64,000 nt of DNA from DASUBV01 sp036510065. Lineage in GTDB: Bacteria > Actinomycetota > Actinomycetes > Streptosporangiales > Streptosporangiaceae. The DNA is taken from assembly GCA_036510065.1 (NCBI GenBank), contig DATCEO010000210.1, positions 1 through 64,000 of the forward strand, given 5' to 3'. The notes beneath the pieces are model-generated. The model was not told the DNA's origin. It saw only the letters and a list, made by a program, of their open reading frames with translations, and ran no database searches. A program made the translations under genes and the position numbers. Below are positions 24,658 to 34,100 of the stretch, in pieces (the stretch's first letter is position 1; each line of letters starts with the position of its first letter).

Positions 24658-25565
24658 CAGCGTGCCCCCCGGCGGCCCGCGCCGGTCGCCACGGCCGGGT
24701 TCCGGTCGCCCGCCAGCTGATCGTGCACGCAGGCGATGTCCAGGTCGGCCCAGCCGTCATCGACCGCCACGTCGAAGACCGACTTGGCCGAGGCGAACAC
24801 CGGGGTCGCCGCTCCGACCCGGGCCGCGTGCTCCTCGATCTGCTCCAGGATGGGATGCAGCGTGCCGATCGGGCCGGGGGCCGGCGACCAGGCGCGTTCG
24901 CGCATGACCGGACCGCGCTGCTTCCAGATCGCCGACAGGGCGATCGAGTTGTCGAGGGTGCGCTGGACGAGCTCGAGGTCCAGGCCGCTGCGCCGGGCCA
25001 GCACCATCGCCTCGGCGGCCGCGACGGTATGCACGGCGACGAGCATGTTCGCGATGTACTTCAGGCGGGCGCCGGTCCCGAACAGCGCCGTGTAGAACCA
25101 CGGCCCGGAGATGGCGTCCAGGACCGGCGCGACGATGTCGACGCTGGCCAGGTCGCCCGCGGCGAAGGTAGTCGCCAGCCGCGGGGCTATCATCCCCGGG
25201 CTGCCGCTGATGGGGCAGTCCAGCAGGTCGCCGCCGCGGGCGCGGACCGCGTCCCGGATCCGGCTCTTGCGGTCGACGTCGATGGTGCTCATCTCGATGT
25301 GCACGGTGCCGGGCCGCATCGTCGTGAGCGTGCCGGCCGGCCCGCACGCCACCTCCTCGACGTCCGCCGCCTCCGGCAGGATGGACACCAGCACGTCGGC
25401 CCGCTCGGCGACCTCGGCGGCCGAGACGGCGGGAACCCCGCCGGCCGCGGCCAGCTCCGGCGACGCGTGCCGCCGGTAGCCGATGACCTCGAAGCCTCGT
25501 TCCGTCAGGTTGCGGGCGATGGGCAGGCCCATCTTCCCCGGCCCGATCATGCCGACTCGCTGCAT
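24657..25565 (-). CDS. NAD(P)-dependent beta-hydroxyacid dehydrogenase family
   Basis: 302 residues. The N-terminal Rossmann motif is VGMIGPGKMGLPIARNL; the substrate-binding DCPISGSPGM and the catalytic-lysine region ARLKYIANML follow, typical of 3-hydroxyisobutyrate dehydrogenase relatives. It reversibly oxidises a beta-hydroxyacid; the substrate may come from the ring-cleavage pathway. ATG 25565 has GGGAGG upstream, and its stop touches the FAH start (TGATG). The operon on this strand runs dehydrogenase, FAH, AtaL-like. Confidence 0.88.
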   Translation of the reverse strand: MQRVGMIGPGKMGLPIARNLTERGFEVIGYRRHASPELAAAGGVPAVSAAEVAERADVLVSILPEAADVEEVACGPAGTLTTMRPGTVHIEMSTIDVDRKSRIRDAVRARGGDLLDCPISGSPGMIAPRLATTFAAGDLASVDIVAPVLDAISGPWFYTALFGTGARLKYIANMLVAVHTVAAAEAMVLARRSGLDLELVQRTLDNSIALSAIWKQRGPVMRERAWSPAPGPIGTLHPILEQIEEHAARVGAATPVFASAKSVFDVAVDDGWADLDIACVHDQLAGDRNPAVATGAGRRGAR

Positions 25566-25659
25566 CACAGCCTCCCGACTTCCCCCGCCACTCCCGCGTC
25601 CCCAGGCCACACGTTCTTCGCTCACACGTCCCTCGCCGCACGTCCTTCCTGCACAAGGT

Positions 25660-25675
25660 AAACTGTATACACTTG
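25660..25675. promoter_or_regulatory. GntR/FadR-type operator, copy 2 (imperfect)
   Basis: AAACTGTATACACTTG: the left arm matches copy 1 exactly and the right arm has one change (CACTT for CAGTT). It lies between the dehydrogenase operon and the regulator gene and can serve either. Confidence 0.6.
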
Positions 25676-25705
25676 CCGTGTTACGTCAAGGGGCTAACGC
25701 GGCCC

Positions 25706-25719
25706 AACTGTATGCACGC
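25706..25719. promoter_or_regulatory. GntR/FadR-type operator, copy 3 (half site)
   Basis: AACTGTATGCACGC: the first eleven bases match copy 1. It is 41 bp before the regulator start and could mediate autorepression. Confidence 0.5.
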
Positions 25720-25746
25720 TGAGCTGCATCGGGGAGAATGCTGATC

Positions 25747-26520
25747 ATGGCCCGCACCACGCTCATCCCCGACATCCGCAAGGTCCACCTGCCCGAGGCG
25801 CGCCAGGCGATCCCCCATGTGCACGCCTACCTGCGCGAGTGCATCCTCGATGGGACGCTGACGCCGGGCACGAAGCTATCCCAGGTCACCCTGGCCGAGC
25901 AGCTCGGGATCAGCCGCACCCCGCTGCGGGAGGTGCTGCGGATGCTGCAGGAAGAGGGCCTGGTGGAGATCGAGCCCAACCAGCGCACCCGGGTGGCAGG
26001 CCTCGACCCGCAGGAACTGGATGACACGTACGCGTGCCGGATCCTGATGGAGACCCTCGCCCTGTCGATGACGATGGGCACCTTCGGGGCGGCCGGGCGC
26101 AAGGAGGCACGGCGCCTGCTCGACGCCATGCGGCGTGCCGCCCGGAAGGGCGACTTCGGCGAGTGGTTCGCCGCCCACGCCGACTACCACCGGCTCATCA
26201 CGGCCGGCGCCGGGGAGGTCCTGCAGCGGCAGCTCAAGGCCTTCGCGGACCGGACCATCCGCTACATCCGGATCTACCAGCTGTCGGATCCGGGCAGCTG
26301 GCAGGCGGCCGGCGACGTCGAGCACGAGCGCATCCTGGAGGCGCTGATCGCCGGGGACGAGCAGGGGGCGCTGAACGAGATGGCCCATCACCTGGCCCGT
26401 ACCGCGCTCCGCGTGCTGACGGACTGCGCTCCCGATTACGTGCCCGCCGCCGTGCCACGGGCGGTGGCACTGATCGACCGGCACCCGCCGACGGCGCTGC
26501 GCCTGACCAGCGCGAGCTGA
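25747..26520 (+). CDS. GntR-family regulator, FCD (FadR) type
   Basis: 257 residues. The N-terminal winged helix includes LSQVTLAEQLGISRTPLREV and LRMLQEEGLVEIEPNQ. The all-helical FCD domain follows with the metal/ligand histidines in AHADYHRL, VEHERILEAL and MAHHLARTA. Regulators of this kind are usually repressors released by an acid metabolite. It sits in the middle of the aromatic island, with four copies of an AACTGTAT-type operator around it, so it most likely controls the island and itself. ATG 25747 is chosen because GGGGAG lies 10 nt before it; the ATG at 25738 touches that site. Confidence 0.9.
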   Translation: MARTTLIPDIRKVHLPEARQAIPHVHAYLRECILDGTLTPGTKLSQVTLAEQLGISRTPLREVLRMLQEEGLVEIEPNQRTRVAGLDPQELDDTYACRILMETLALSMTMGTFGAAGRKEARRLLDAMRRAARKGDFGEWFAAHADYHRLITAGAGEVLQRQLKAFADRTIRYIRIYQLSDPGSWQAAGDVEHERILEALIAGDEQGALNEMAHHLARTALRVLTDCAPDYVPAAVPRAVALIDRHPPTALRLTSAS

Positions 26521-26668
26521 GCAGCGCCAGCTGACCAGCGCGCGGAATCAGCCGCGCCGCAGCCCCCAGTCATGCCGGGGGCCCGGCGGGGCCTGCCCAG
26601 TCGCCCAGACCCCGCCGGCTTCCGGCCCGCCGGAGCGCCAGCCCCTGGCCTCCGTCTGCGGGCCCGGC

Positions 26669-26976
26669 TCAGCGCCCCAGGAACGGCATGACGACGGCGA
26701 GGAACTCGGCCGTCTTCTCGATCATCGTCCAGTGACCGCAGCCCGACAAGACGTGCAGCCGAGAGTCTGGCAGCAGCTCCCCAGCGTGTCGAGCAGGGCC
26801 AGCGCGTGCTGCGTCCAGGCCGCGCGCCCGTAGGTCACCGGCTCGCCGGTGGCCGTGCCCCCGAAGCCCAGATGATCAGGCGCGATAACGCGATGCTCGG
26901 TGCTGATGGCCGGGATAACCGGGCGCCAGTTCGCGGTAGCCGCGACGCCGGGCCCCGAGCCGTGCAGCAGCACCAC
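26669..26976 (-). pseudogene. Alpha/beta hydrolase with large internal deletion
   Basis: The N-terminal fragment reads VLLHGSGPGVAATANWRPV and DHLGFGGT, the oxyanion region of meta-cleavage-product hydrolases (BphD/DmpD type). It runs to LDTLG, then the frame shifts and the C-terminal fragment GELLPDSRLHVLSGCGHWT (catalytic His) with FLAVVMPFLGR and a stop at 26669 follows. About 150 residues with the nucleophilic Ser and the Asp are gone. An upstream in-frame stop near 27000 shows that the first residues are lost too. Confidence 0.85.
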
Positions 26977-27006
26977 GGGCGGGCCGGCCGGCGAGGTTCA
27001 CCGGGG

Positions 27007-27909
27007 TCACGAGGCAGGCCCTCCCGCTCTGTCGGGCTGCAGCTGGGGCTGGCTGGAGGCGCGCTGCACCGGGCCCAGCCACATGTCGATGGATCCGATC
27101 TCGTCCGGGTCGAAGGTGCGCGGCACCCAGGCCGCGTCGTCCTCGATGCGGCGCACCCCGAAGGAGTACTCGTAGGTGAACCCCTCGGGGCCCAGGAAGT
27201 ACAGGAAGATCGCCGTGGACTGGGGATGCCGGCCGGGTCCCATCTCGATCCTGACGTGGTGATCGACCAGGAAGTGCCAGTTGCGGAACACGTCGTCGAT
27301 GGAGGCGACCTGGAAGTTCATGTGGCACAGGCCGGGCCGGGCGCCCTGGAACACCGCCAGCTTGTGGTGCACCGGATCGATCCGCAGCAGGCAGGCCCGG
27401 TCCCCGATCCAGTCCGAGACCCGGGCGTTGAAGCGGGTGCTCCAGAACCGGTAGGCCTCGTGCACGTCGGGCGCGTCCAGGCACAGGTGCCCGAGCTCGG
27501 TGATGCCGGCCGGGCGGCTGAACGCTACCGGCCGGGTGATGGTCTCCTGCTGGCTGACCAGCTCCAGCCGGTTGCCGAACGGGTCGTCGAAGGCGACGAA
27601 CTCCCGGACCCGGCGGAACCGGGCCTCCGCGGCCGAGCCGCGGCGCAGCGCGTATCCCGAGCGCTCAAGCTCGGTCTCGGCGGCGGCCAGGGCGTCGGAG
27701 TCAGCGACGGAGAAGCCCGACGAGATCATGCCCGAGCGCCCGGCCACCAGCGCGAGGCAGTGGTGACGGTGGTCGGCGCGCAGGTGCGCGACGCCGGGCT
27801 CCGTGGGCGCGGCCAGCTCCAGGCCGACGATCTGCGTGGCGAACCGGACGGCCGCGTCCAGGCCGGCTACCCCGGACCGCACGTAGGCGATGTCGGTCAG
27901 CGTGATCAT
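27007..27909 (-). CDS. Extradiol ring-cleavage dioxygenase (VOC family)
   Basis: 300 residues in two VOC modules. The Fe(II) triad of type I extradiol dioxygenases is present in the second module: H141 (ELGHLCLD), H196 (LCHMNFQV), E247 (TYEYSFGV). It would cleave a catechol-type ring next to the hydroxyls. The substrate is not readable from sequence. Unlike the remnant at 22692 this copy is intact. The start is 6 bp from the NTF2-like gene, in one operon. Confidence 0.85.
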   Translation of the reverse strand: MITLTDIAYVRSGVAGLDAAVRFATQIVGLELAAPTEPGVAHLRADHRHHCLALVAGRSGMISSGFSVADSDALAAAETELERSGYALRRGSAAEARFRRVREFVAFDDPFGNRLELVSQQETITRPVAFSRPAGITELGHLCLDAPDVHEAYRFWSTRFNARVSDWIGDRACLLRIDPVHHKLAVFQGARPGLCHMNFQVASIDDVFRNWHFLVDHHVRIEMGPGRHPQSTAIFLYFLGPEGFTYEYSFGVRRIEDDAAWVPRTFDPDEIGSIDMWLGPVQRASSQPQLQPDRAGGPAS

Positions 27910-27915
27910 GGCGGC

Positions 27916-28269
27916 TCAGGTGTAGACGGGGGTGATGTCGATGTAGATCTGCCAGTCGCGGACCAGGTCACCGTCGAAGATCAGGATGTCGGCGTTCGGC
28001 GTGATGACCGTCTTACTGTCCTTGCGCAGGTACTCGACGTCGATCTGCACGATGACGGTGTCCCCGACGGTCCACGAGTTCAGGATGTGGTGCTTCATGC
28101 CGTCGATGGTGGCGAAGAAGCCGGCCACCGCCTCCGCGACCGCCTCGCGCCCGGTGACCGGATCGGCGTTGCCGAAGCGGAACCTGGCCTCCGGGGTGAG
28201 GTGAGCGACGAACTGGCCGGGGTCGAGGGAGTCGATGTCGGCGAAGATCTGCGCCACGTCTGCGGTCAT
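27916..28269 (-). CDS. NTF2-like (SnoaL-type) protein
   Basis: 117 residues with the cone-shaped NTF2 fold pattern: FADIDSLDPGQFVAHL, ARFRFGNADPVTGREAV, HHILNSWTVGDTVIVQIDVE. Such proteins are small isomerases, hydratases or ligand binders. ATG 28269 has AGGAG 7 nt upstream, and the operator at 28327 lies 58 bp upstream. Its first-gene position in the operon puts it under control of that operator. Confidence 0.75.
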   Translation of the reverse strand: MTADVAQIFADIDSLDPGQFVAHLTPEARFRFGNADPVTGREAVAEAVAGFFATIDGMKHHILNSWTVGDTVIVQIDVEYLRKDSKTVITPNADILIFDGDLVRDWQIYIDITPVYT

Positions 28270-28326
28270 GGAGGTGCTCCTGTCGTGTGACCAGCGCTGG
28301 CGACCAGCGCTCAGCGAACCCTCCCA

Positions 28327-28342
28327 AAACTGTATGCAGTTA
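28327..28342. promoter_or_regulatory. GntR/FadR-type operator, copy 4
   Basis: AAACTGTATGCAGTTA shares 15 of 16 bases with copy 1 at 22656. It lies between the intradiol dioxygenase stop and the NTF2-like start, so it should control the NTF2-dioxygenase operon. Confidence 0.75.
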
Positions 28343-28391
28343 ACCAGGCGGACGCAATGGCCTCAGGGCCGAAACCCGCCATTAGCACTGG

Positions 28392-29345
28392 TCATCCGGA
28401 TTGGCCCGGCTCGGGGGCCAGCACGATGTCGAAAGTCACGCTGGTCCAGGGCCCGTCGAGGGCCCGGCCATCCGGGCCCTGGCCGCCTGGCTGCTCGGCG
28501 AACTCCACGATGAGGCTGTCCTTGACGCCGAAGACGGCGTCCCGGTCCAGGTACGGGTCGTCCGCGACGAAGATGTGCGTGATCAGCGTCCGGTACCCCG
28601 GAGCGTCGACCTTGAAGTGCAGGTGCGCGGGCCGCATCGGCCCCCGGCCCGCGGCGGCGAGCAGCTCGCCGACCGGGCCGTCGTCGGGGATCGGGTAAGG
28701 CGAGGGGTGCACGGACCAGAACCGGTACTCGCCGGCGTTACCGCTGCGCAGCCAGCCGCGCCCGGCCAGCTCGTCGCCCGGGTACTGCACGTCATAGAAG
28801 CCGTCCTCGTCGGCCTCCCAGACCTCGATCCGGGCTCCAGGCACCGGTTCCCCGCCGGTGCCGCGCACCGTGCCGGAGACATGGCACGGATGGCCCTTGG
28901 CGTCGCCCGCGATGTCCCCGCCGAGCGGGATCTCCGGCGCGTCCGCGACGAAGAACGGGCCGAACACCGTCGACTCGGTGGCCCCCGCGCTGGCCGGCGC
29001 GTTGATGCCGACAGTCAGCATCGACAGCCCGAGCACGTCCGAGAGCAGGATGAATTCCTGGCGTCGCTCGTCGGTGATCTGCCCCGCCCTGGTCAGGAAT
29101 TCGATGCCCTGCTGCCATTCCGCGTCGGTCAGCCGTACGTCGCGGGCAAAGGCGTGCAGGTGCCGCACCAGGCTGCCGATGACCACCCGGAAACGGTCCG
29201 ACGTCGCGCCGGCCAGGCTCGCCAGCACCTCGTCGGTGACCGCCTGCTCGCGCGCGGACTGCTCGGCGCTGATGTAGCGCCCCGGGCCCCCGGGCTGCCC
29301 CGTGCCCCTAGGCTGCTCCGTCCCCCCGGACTGACCTGTGCTCAC
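28392..29345 (-). CDS. Intradiol dioxygenase (hydroxyquinol/catechol 1,2-dioxygenase type)
   Basis: 317 residues. The N-terminal dimerisation helices (about 30-115) precede the beta-sandwich. Fe(III) ligands are Y184 (GFYDVQY), Y217 (SPYPIPDDGP), H241 and H243 (PAHLHFKV); their spacing 33/24/2 equals that of known hydroxyquinol 1,2-dioxygenases. It cleaves the ring between the hydroxyls to give a (hydroxy)muconate or maleylacetate. GTG 29345 overlaps the upstream stop (GTGA) and has GGGAGG in front, which is better than the ORF start at 29357. Confidence 0.9.
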   Translation of the reverse strand: MSTGQSGGTEQPRGTGQPGGPGRYISAEQSAREQAVTDEVLASLAGATSDRFRVVIGSLVRHLHAFARDVRLTDAEWQQGIEFLTRAGQITDERRQEFILLSDVLGLSMLTVGINAPASAGATESTVFGPFFVADAPEIPLGGDIAGDAKGHPCHVSGTVRGTGGEPVPGARIEVWEADEDGFYDVQYPGDELAGRGWLRSGNAGEYRFWSVHPSPYPIPDDGPVGELLAAAGRGPMRPAHLHFKVDAPGYRTLITHIFVADDPYLDRDAVFGVKDSLIVEFAEQPGGQGPDGRALDGPWTSVTFDIVLAPEPGQSG

Positions 29346-29719
29346 AGCGCCTCCCACTGGCCGCCCTGACGGTAGTCGATGACGGTCGCCCCCCAGGTCG
29401 GCTGCTCGAGGTCGTCCAGCGGAGCACGCTCGTTGTCACCGCTCGGATCGTAGATGCGGCCCACGGCCAGGGCGCCGTCGGCGGCGGACAGCCGGAACCA
29501 CCGGCCGGTGCTCAGCGCCTCGAAGACGTCGGCGGCCACCGCATCGGGAGGCCCGAACTTCCCGACCGCGCTCGGCTCGGCGCCGTCATAACCCGCCACC
29601 AGATCCTCGGTGACGACCCAGCAGTAGGGAGTCGTCAGCGAGGAGAACTCGGCGGCCATCCCGTCGGGGACCGTCTCGGTGCCCGCGGCGGCGATGTCCT
29701 CTTCAAAGCTCTGCGTCAT
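29342..29719 (-). CDS. Uncharacterised protein coupled to the intradiol dioxygenase
   Basis: 125 residues, acidic, no signal peptide or membrane segment. Readable parts are SLTTPYCWVVTEDLVAGYDG and VGKFGPPDAVAAD, with a compact WFRL...AVGRIYDP strand region. I do not recognise the family. ATG 29719 has AGGGAGA upstream, and its stop overlaps the dioxygenase start (GTGA), so the two are translated together. It may bind the substrate or act with the dioxygenase, but nothing in the sequence proves it. Confidence 0.7.
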   Translation of the reverse strand: MTQSFEEDIAAAGTETVPDGMAAEFSSLTTPYCWVVTEDLVAGYDGAEPSAVGKFGPPDAVAADVFEALSTGRWFRLSAADGALAVGRIYDPSGDNERAPLDDLEQPTWGATVIDYRQGGQWEAL

Positions 29720-29859
29720 CGTCTCTCCCTGCGCTGTCCCCGGGGCCCTCGTGGCCGGCCGGCCGGGCTCCGTCCCCATGTTCCCGGGTCCCTGGCCGCC
29801 ATGCCGGGGCCGCTCACAGCGGTCTCCGCCGCCGGCGCCCCGAGAGCCGGCCAGACGGC

Positions 29860-30942
29860 CTACCGCCAGGGCTCGATGACCGACTTGATGGTCCCGGCGG
29901 TCGTGGTCGAGGCCAGCGCCCGCGCCGCCTCCGCCAGCGGGTAGCGATCGGTCACCAGCGCGTCTACGTCCACCGCGCCGGAGGCCGCGAGGGCGATAGC
30001 GGTCGGCCAGGTATTGGCGTAACGGAACGTGCCGGTCACGGTCAGCTCCCGCTGCTGCAGCAGCCCGAATGGCAGCACCAGCTCGTCCGGGCCCATGCCG
30101 ACCAGGACGGCGACGCCGGCCGGGCGCAGCGCGCGCAGTCCCGACGTGATCGCCGCCTGCGCCCCCGAGCAGTCGATGAAGGCATCGAAGTCCGCCCCTG
30201 CGCCGGCCACCTCCGCGGCCGGCAGGGCGGCCGTGGCGCCATGGGCCCGCGCCGCCGCGAGCCGGTGCCCGGCGATGTCGCTGACGACGATCATGGTCGC
30301 GCCGAGCGCCCGGGCCACCTGAGCCGTGACCAGGCCGATCGGGCCCGCCCCCGCGATCAGCAGCCGGGAGCCCGCGGTCACCCTGGCCTTGCGGGTGGCC
30401 CAGATGCCCACCGACAGCGGCTCGAGCAGGGCGGCCGCGTCATCGCTGACCGAATCGGGCAGGTCGAAGGCCAGGTCGGCGCGGACCTCGACGTACTCGG
30501 CGAGCGCTCCGTCGACCGGCGGCGTGGCAAAGAACCGCATGGCCGGGCAGAGGTTGTACCGGCCCGCCTTGCACTGCTCGCACACGCCGCAGGACGCGCC
30601 AGGCTCAACCGCGACCCGGCTGCCGATGCGGTCGCTGCCGACTCCCGGGCCGGTCGCCACGATCATCCCCGAGACCTCATGGCCGAGCACCAGCGGCTCG
30701 CGGACCACGAAGTCACCGATCCGGCCCCGCTCGAAGTAATGCACGTCCGAGCCGCACACCCCGACGCTGTGCACGCGCACGAGGACGTGACCGGCGCGCG
30801 GCACCGGCACCGGCCGGTCCCGCAGGGCCATCTCGCGCGGCCGGTCCAGCACCGACACCCGCATGGACTCCGGAATCTGCGGCAGGCCGGACACCGGCGT
30901 GGGCACCGGCGAGGTGGATACCGGAGGTGTGGGCACGCTCAT
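29860..30942 (-). CDS. Zinc-dependent sorbitol-dehydrogenase-like alcohol dehydrogenase
   Basis: 360 residues, medium-chain dehydrogenase. It has the polyol dehydrogenase signature CGSDVHYFERGRIGDFVV, then LGHEVSG, the catalytic zinc site; the four structural-zinc cysteines are in SCGVCEQCKAGRYNLC; the NAD-binding GAGPIGLVTAQV follows with an Asp (VVSDIAG) that favours NAD. It oxidises a polyol or related secondary alcohol. ATG 30942 is preceded by AAAGGA at 8 nt. It is 140 bp upstream of the small coupled gene, with no operator of the AACTGTAT type near it, so it may not belong to the regulon. Confidence 0.9.
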   Translation of the reverse strand: MSVPTPPVSTSPVPTPVSGLPQIPESMRVSVLDRPREMALRDRPVPVPRAGHVLVRVHSVGVCGSDVHYFERGRIGDFVVREPLVLGHEVSGMIVATGPGVGSDRIGSRVAVEPGASCGVCEQCKAGRYNLCPAMRFFATPPVDGALAEYVEVRADLAFDLPDSVSDDAAALLEPLSVGIWATRKARVTAGSRLLIAGAGPIGLVTAQVARALGATMIVVSDIAGHRLAAARAHGATAALPAAEVAGAGADFDAFIDCSGAQAAITSGLRALRPAGVAVLVGMGPDELVLPFGLLQQRELTVTGTFRYANTWPTAIALAASGAVDVDALVTDRYPLAEAARALASTTTAGTIKSVIEPWR

Positions 30943-31052
30943 GTCTCAAATCCTTTTTCTCGGGAGGCTGCGCCAACAGCGCCGGCAGCGGCCCCGTTCT
31001 CTTCCTCAACGTACCGGCCGCCGTTGTTGTCGAGCTGCGGGCAGCGAGCCTC

Positions 31053-31079
31053 TTGACACGGGCCGACGGCGGGTAGACG
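31053..31079 (+). promoter_or_regulatory. Candidate promoter of the GH15 gene
   Basis: TTGACA (31053-31058) and TAGACG (31074-31079) with a 15-bp spacer, which is shorter than ideal. It lies 71 bp before ATG 31151. Confidence 0.35.
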
Positions 31080-31150
31080 TTGAGCCAGGATTCGTGGACA
31101 GCTGGCGTCACGCATCGGAGCCTGACCGCCGCTGCCGCAGGAGGTGTCAG

Positions 31151-34100
31151 ATGGCACGTTCGGCTCGCGGGCGCAGGCGCATAGTCCCGACTCTGGCGGC
31201 ACTAGCGACGGCTCTGGCTACAACGGCCCTGGGCACGACCGGGCTGGGCATCACGGGACTGGTTCCGCTCACGGCGGCCAGCGCCAGCCCCAGCACGCCC
31301 GGCGGCACCGCCGCCGGAGTGGCGCCGGGCGCGCCGGGGGCGCCGTCGTACTTCGACCTGGCCCGCAAGGACTGCGTCGGCACGGCCGCCGGCCGGACCT
31401 CCCGGGCGTGGTACACGGTGGCCGGCGGGGTACTGTCCGACACCTACGAGCCGACCATCGACAACACGAACGTGAGCACGCTGCAGTACGTCGTCACTAA
31501 CGGCTCGACGTTCACCGACCTGCAGACTCGGGACATGACCTACACGGTCAGCGCCGATCCGACCGGGATGGCCTGCACGGTGATCGCGACCAACGCCGCG
31601 CACGGCTACCAGCTGACCACCACCTACATCACCGACCCGGCCAGCGACACCGTGCTCATGCACACGCGGCTGGCCGCCATCCCGGGCTCAGGCACCAGCG
31701 TGGCGGGGCTGCACCTGTACGCGCGGCTGGACGCGCACGTCAACGGGAACGGCGGAGGCGGGACCCAGAACGCCGGCGCCAACACCGGGGTGGTCACGAC
31801 GGCGGGCGGCTCGGCCATCCCGGTCGTCTCCAGCACCAACACCGTCACCAACGCGGTCAACCGGACCTACGCGGTGCCGACCTACATGGCGCTGGCCGAC
31901 AGCAATCCCGCGCCGGCCGCGAGCGTCGGCTACGCCGGCACCGCCAGCGACGGCCTCACCCAGCTGGACACCTCTCACGCGCTCACCCCGTATGCCTCCG
32001 CGCCCGACGGCCACATCGTGGCCACCCAGGAGACTGCCCCCGGCCGGGGCGGCACGATCACCCTCGCGCTCGGCTTCGGCCGCACGCAGGCGGCCGCGAT
32101 CGCTACCGCTCGGGGCTCCCTGAACACTCCGTTCCTCCTGAAAGAACTCCGGTATCTGGCCGGATGGGTGGCCTATGACGCTGGCCTGAACCGACCGCCG
32201 GCTCACGTCCCGGGCGAGCCCGCGAGCGCACTGGCGCGGCTGGCCGAGCACTACTACCTGTCCGCGAACGTGATCAAGGCGAGTGAGGACAAGACGTTCC
32301 CGGGCGCGATCGTGGCGTCGCTGGCCAGTCCGTGGGGCCAGGCGGTGCCCGCCGGGGTCAGCGCGGGCGGCGCGCCGTCGTACTTCGGCTCCTACCGCGA
32401 GGTGTTCTCGCGCGACCTGTACGAGGCCTTCACCGGCCTGCTGACCGACGGCGACCTGGCCACCGCGCGGGCGGCCGTGCGGTTCCTGTTCGACCGCCAG
32501 CAGCTGCCCAGCGGAGCCATGCCGCGCAACTCGCTGCTGAACGGCAAGGCCGCTCCCGACACCGGGGGACTCCAGCTCGACGAGGTCGCCTATCCCATCC
32601 TGATGGACCTGCAGGCGGGCCTGAGCGGGGACGCCTCGCTGTGGGCCGCGCACGTCCGGCCGGCGGCTGACTTCCTGGTGGCGCACGGTCCGTCGGACGG
32701 CAACGAGCGGTGGGAGGAGCAGAGTGGCTACTCGCCGTCGACCATCGCCGCCGAGATCGCCGGGCTCACCGCAGCATCGGTGATCGCGGCCGATCACCAC
32801 GACCCGGCCCGGTCGCGTGTGTACCAGGCCACGGCGGACTACTTCCAGCGCAGCATCAAGTCCTGGGCGGTCACCACGACCGGCCCGGATGCGCCGCGCT
32901 ACTTCATCCGGCTGTCCAAGACCGGTGACCCGAACGCGGCCATTTTCTACAACCTCGGTAACGGCGGCCCGACGGTTGACCAGCGCGCAGTCATCGACGG
33001 CGGCTTCCAGGAACTGGTCCGGCTGGGCGAGTTGCCGGTCACCGACGCGGACGTGCAGGCCTCGCTGGCGGTGCTGGACAAGCAGATCTCCGTGACCACG
33101 CCCAGCGGGACCGGTTACTACCGCTACGGGACCTCCGCCGCGGCGGGCAGCGCCGACGGCTACGGCGACTGCTACCAGCCGAGCCAGACCGCCTGCAAGA
33201 TCACCGGCGCGCCGTGGCCGCCGACCGACATCGGGACCGGCCACCTCTGGCCGGTGCTGTCGGGCGAGCGGGCCGAGAGCGACATCGCCGGCGGCCAGGG
33301 CGCCGCGGCGGCCGGCCTGCTCAACGCCATCCTGAACTTCTCCTCGGGAGAAGGCCTGGTGCCCGAGCAGGCCTGGGAGGATCCCAACCTGCCTCCCTCC
33401 CCCTACGGAAGTGACCCCGCCACGGCCTCCATCGGGTTCATCGATGGCAAGGCCGCGGGCTCGGCCTCGCCGCTGACCTGGGCTCAGGCCCAGGAGCTGC
33501 GCCTGATCGCCGGCCTGGGCGCCGGGCATACCGTGGAAACGCCGGCCGTCACCACGCGGCGTTACATCACCCACGGGGCGCCGGGGGCGCTGCCGCTCAC
33601 CTTGTCCGCGCCGACGGCGGGCGCCACGCTGGCCGCCTCCACCACGCCGGTGACGGGCACCACCGCGCCGCGCGGCCGGGTCGACATCGCGGCGACCGAC
33701 ACCACGACGGGGGCCGCGACGGCAGTCACCAGCACCGTCGCCCGGGCGGACGGCTCGTTCTCCGCCACCGTGCCGATCGGTTTCGGGGACGACGTGATCA
33801 CCGCCACGGCGACCGCGGCGGGCGGGCGCAGCACCGGGTACGCCCAGGTGGCAGTGGTCGGCGACGCCCACGGGACGACCGTGCTGAATATCACCGATCC
33901 GGCCGGCGACGATCACGGCCCGGGCACCTTCCAGTACCCGACGGCCGCGGACTTCCATGCGGGCGCGTACGACCTGACGGACTTCCAGGTGATCAGTGAC
34001 GGGACCACTGTTTACCTGCGGGCGACGCTGGCCAACCTGGACCCGACGTTCGGGGCGGCCTTCGGCGCTCAGCTCCTGGACGTCTACGTGCACAACCCTG

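Noticed and set aside
31688..34093. 801-codon minus-strand frame
   Set aside because: Antisense to the GH15 gene, no domain, Arg/Gly-rich composition.
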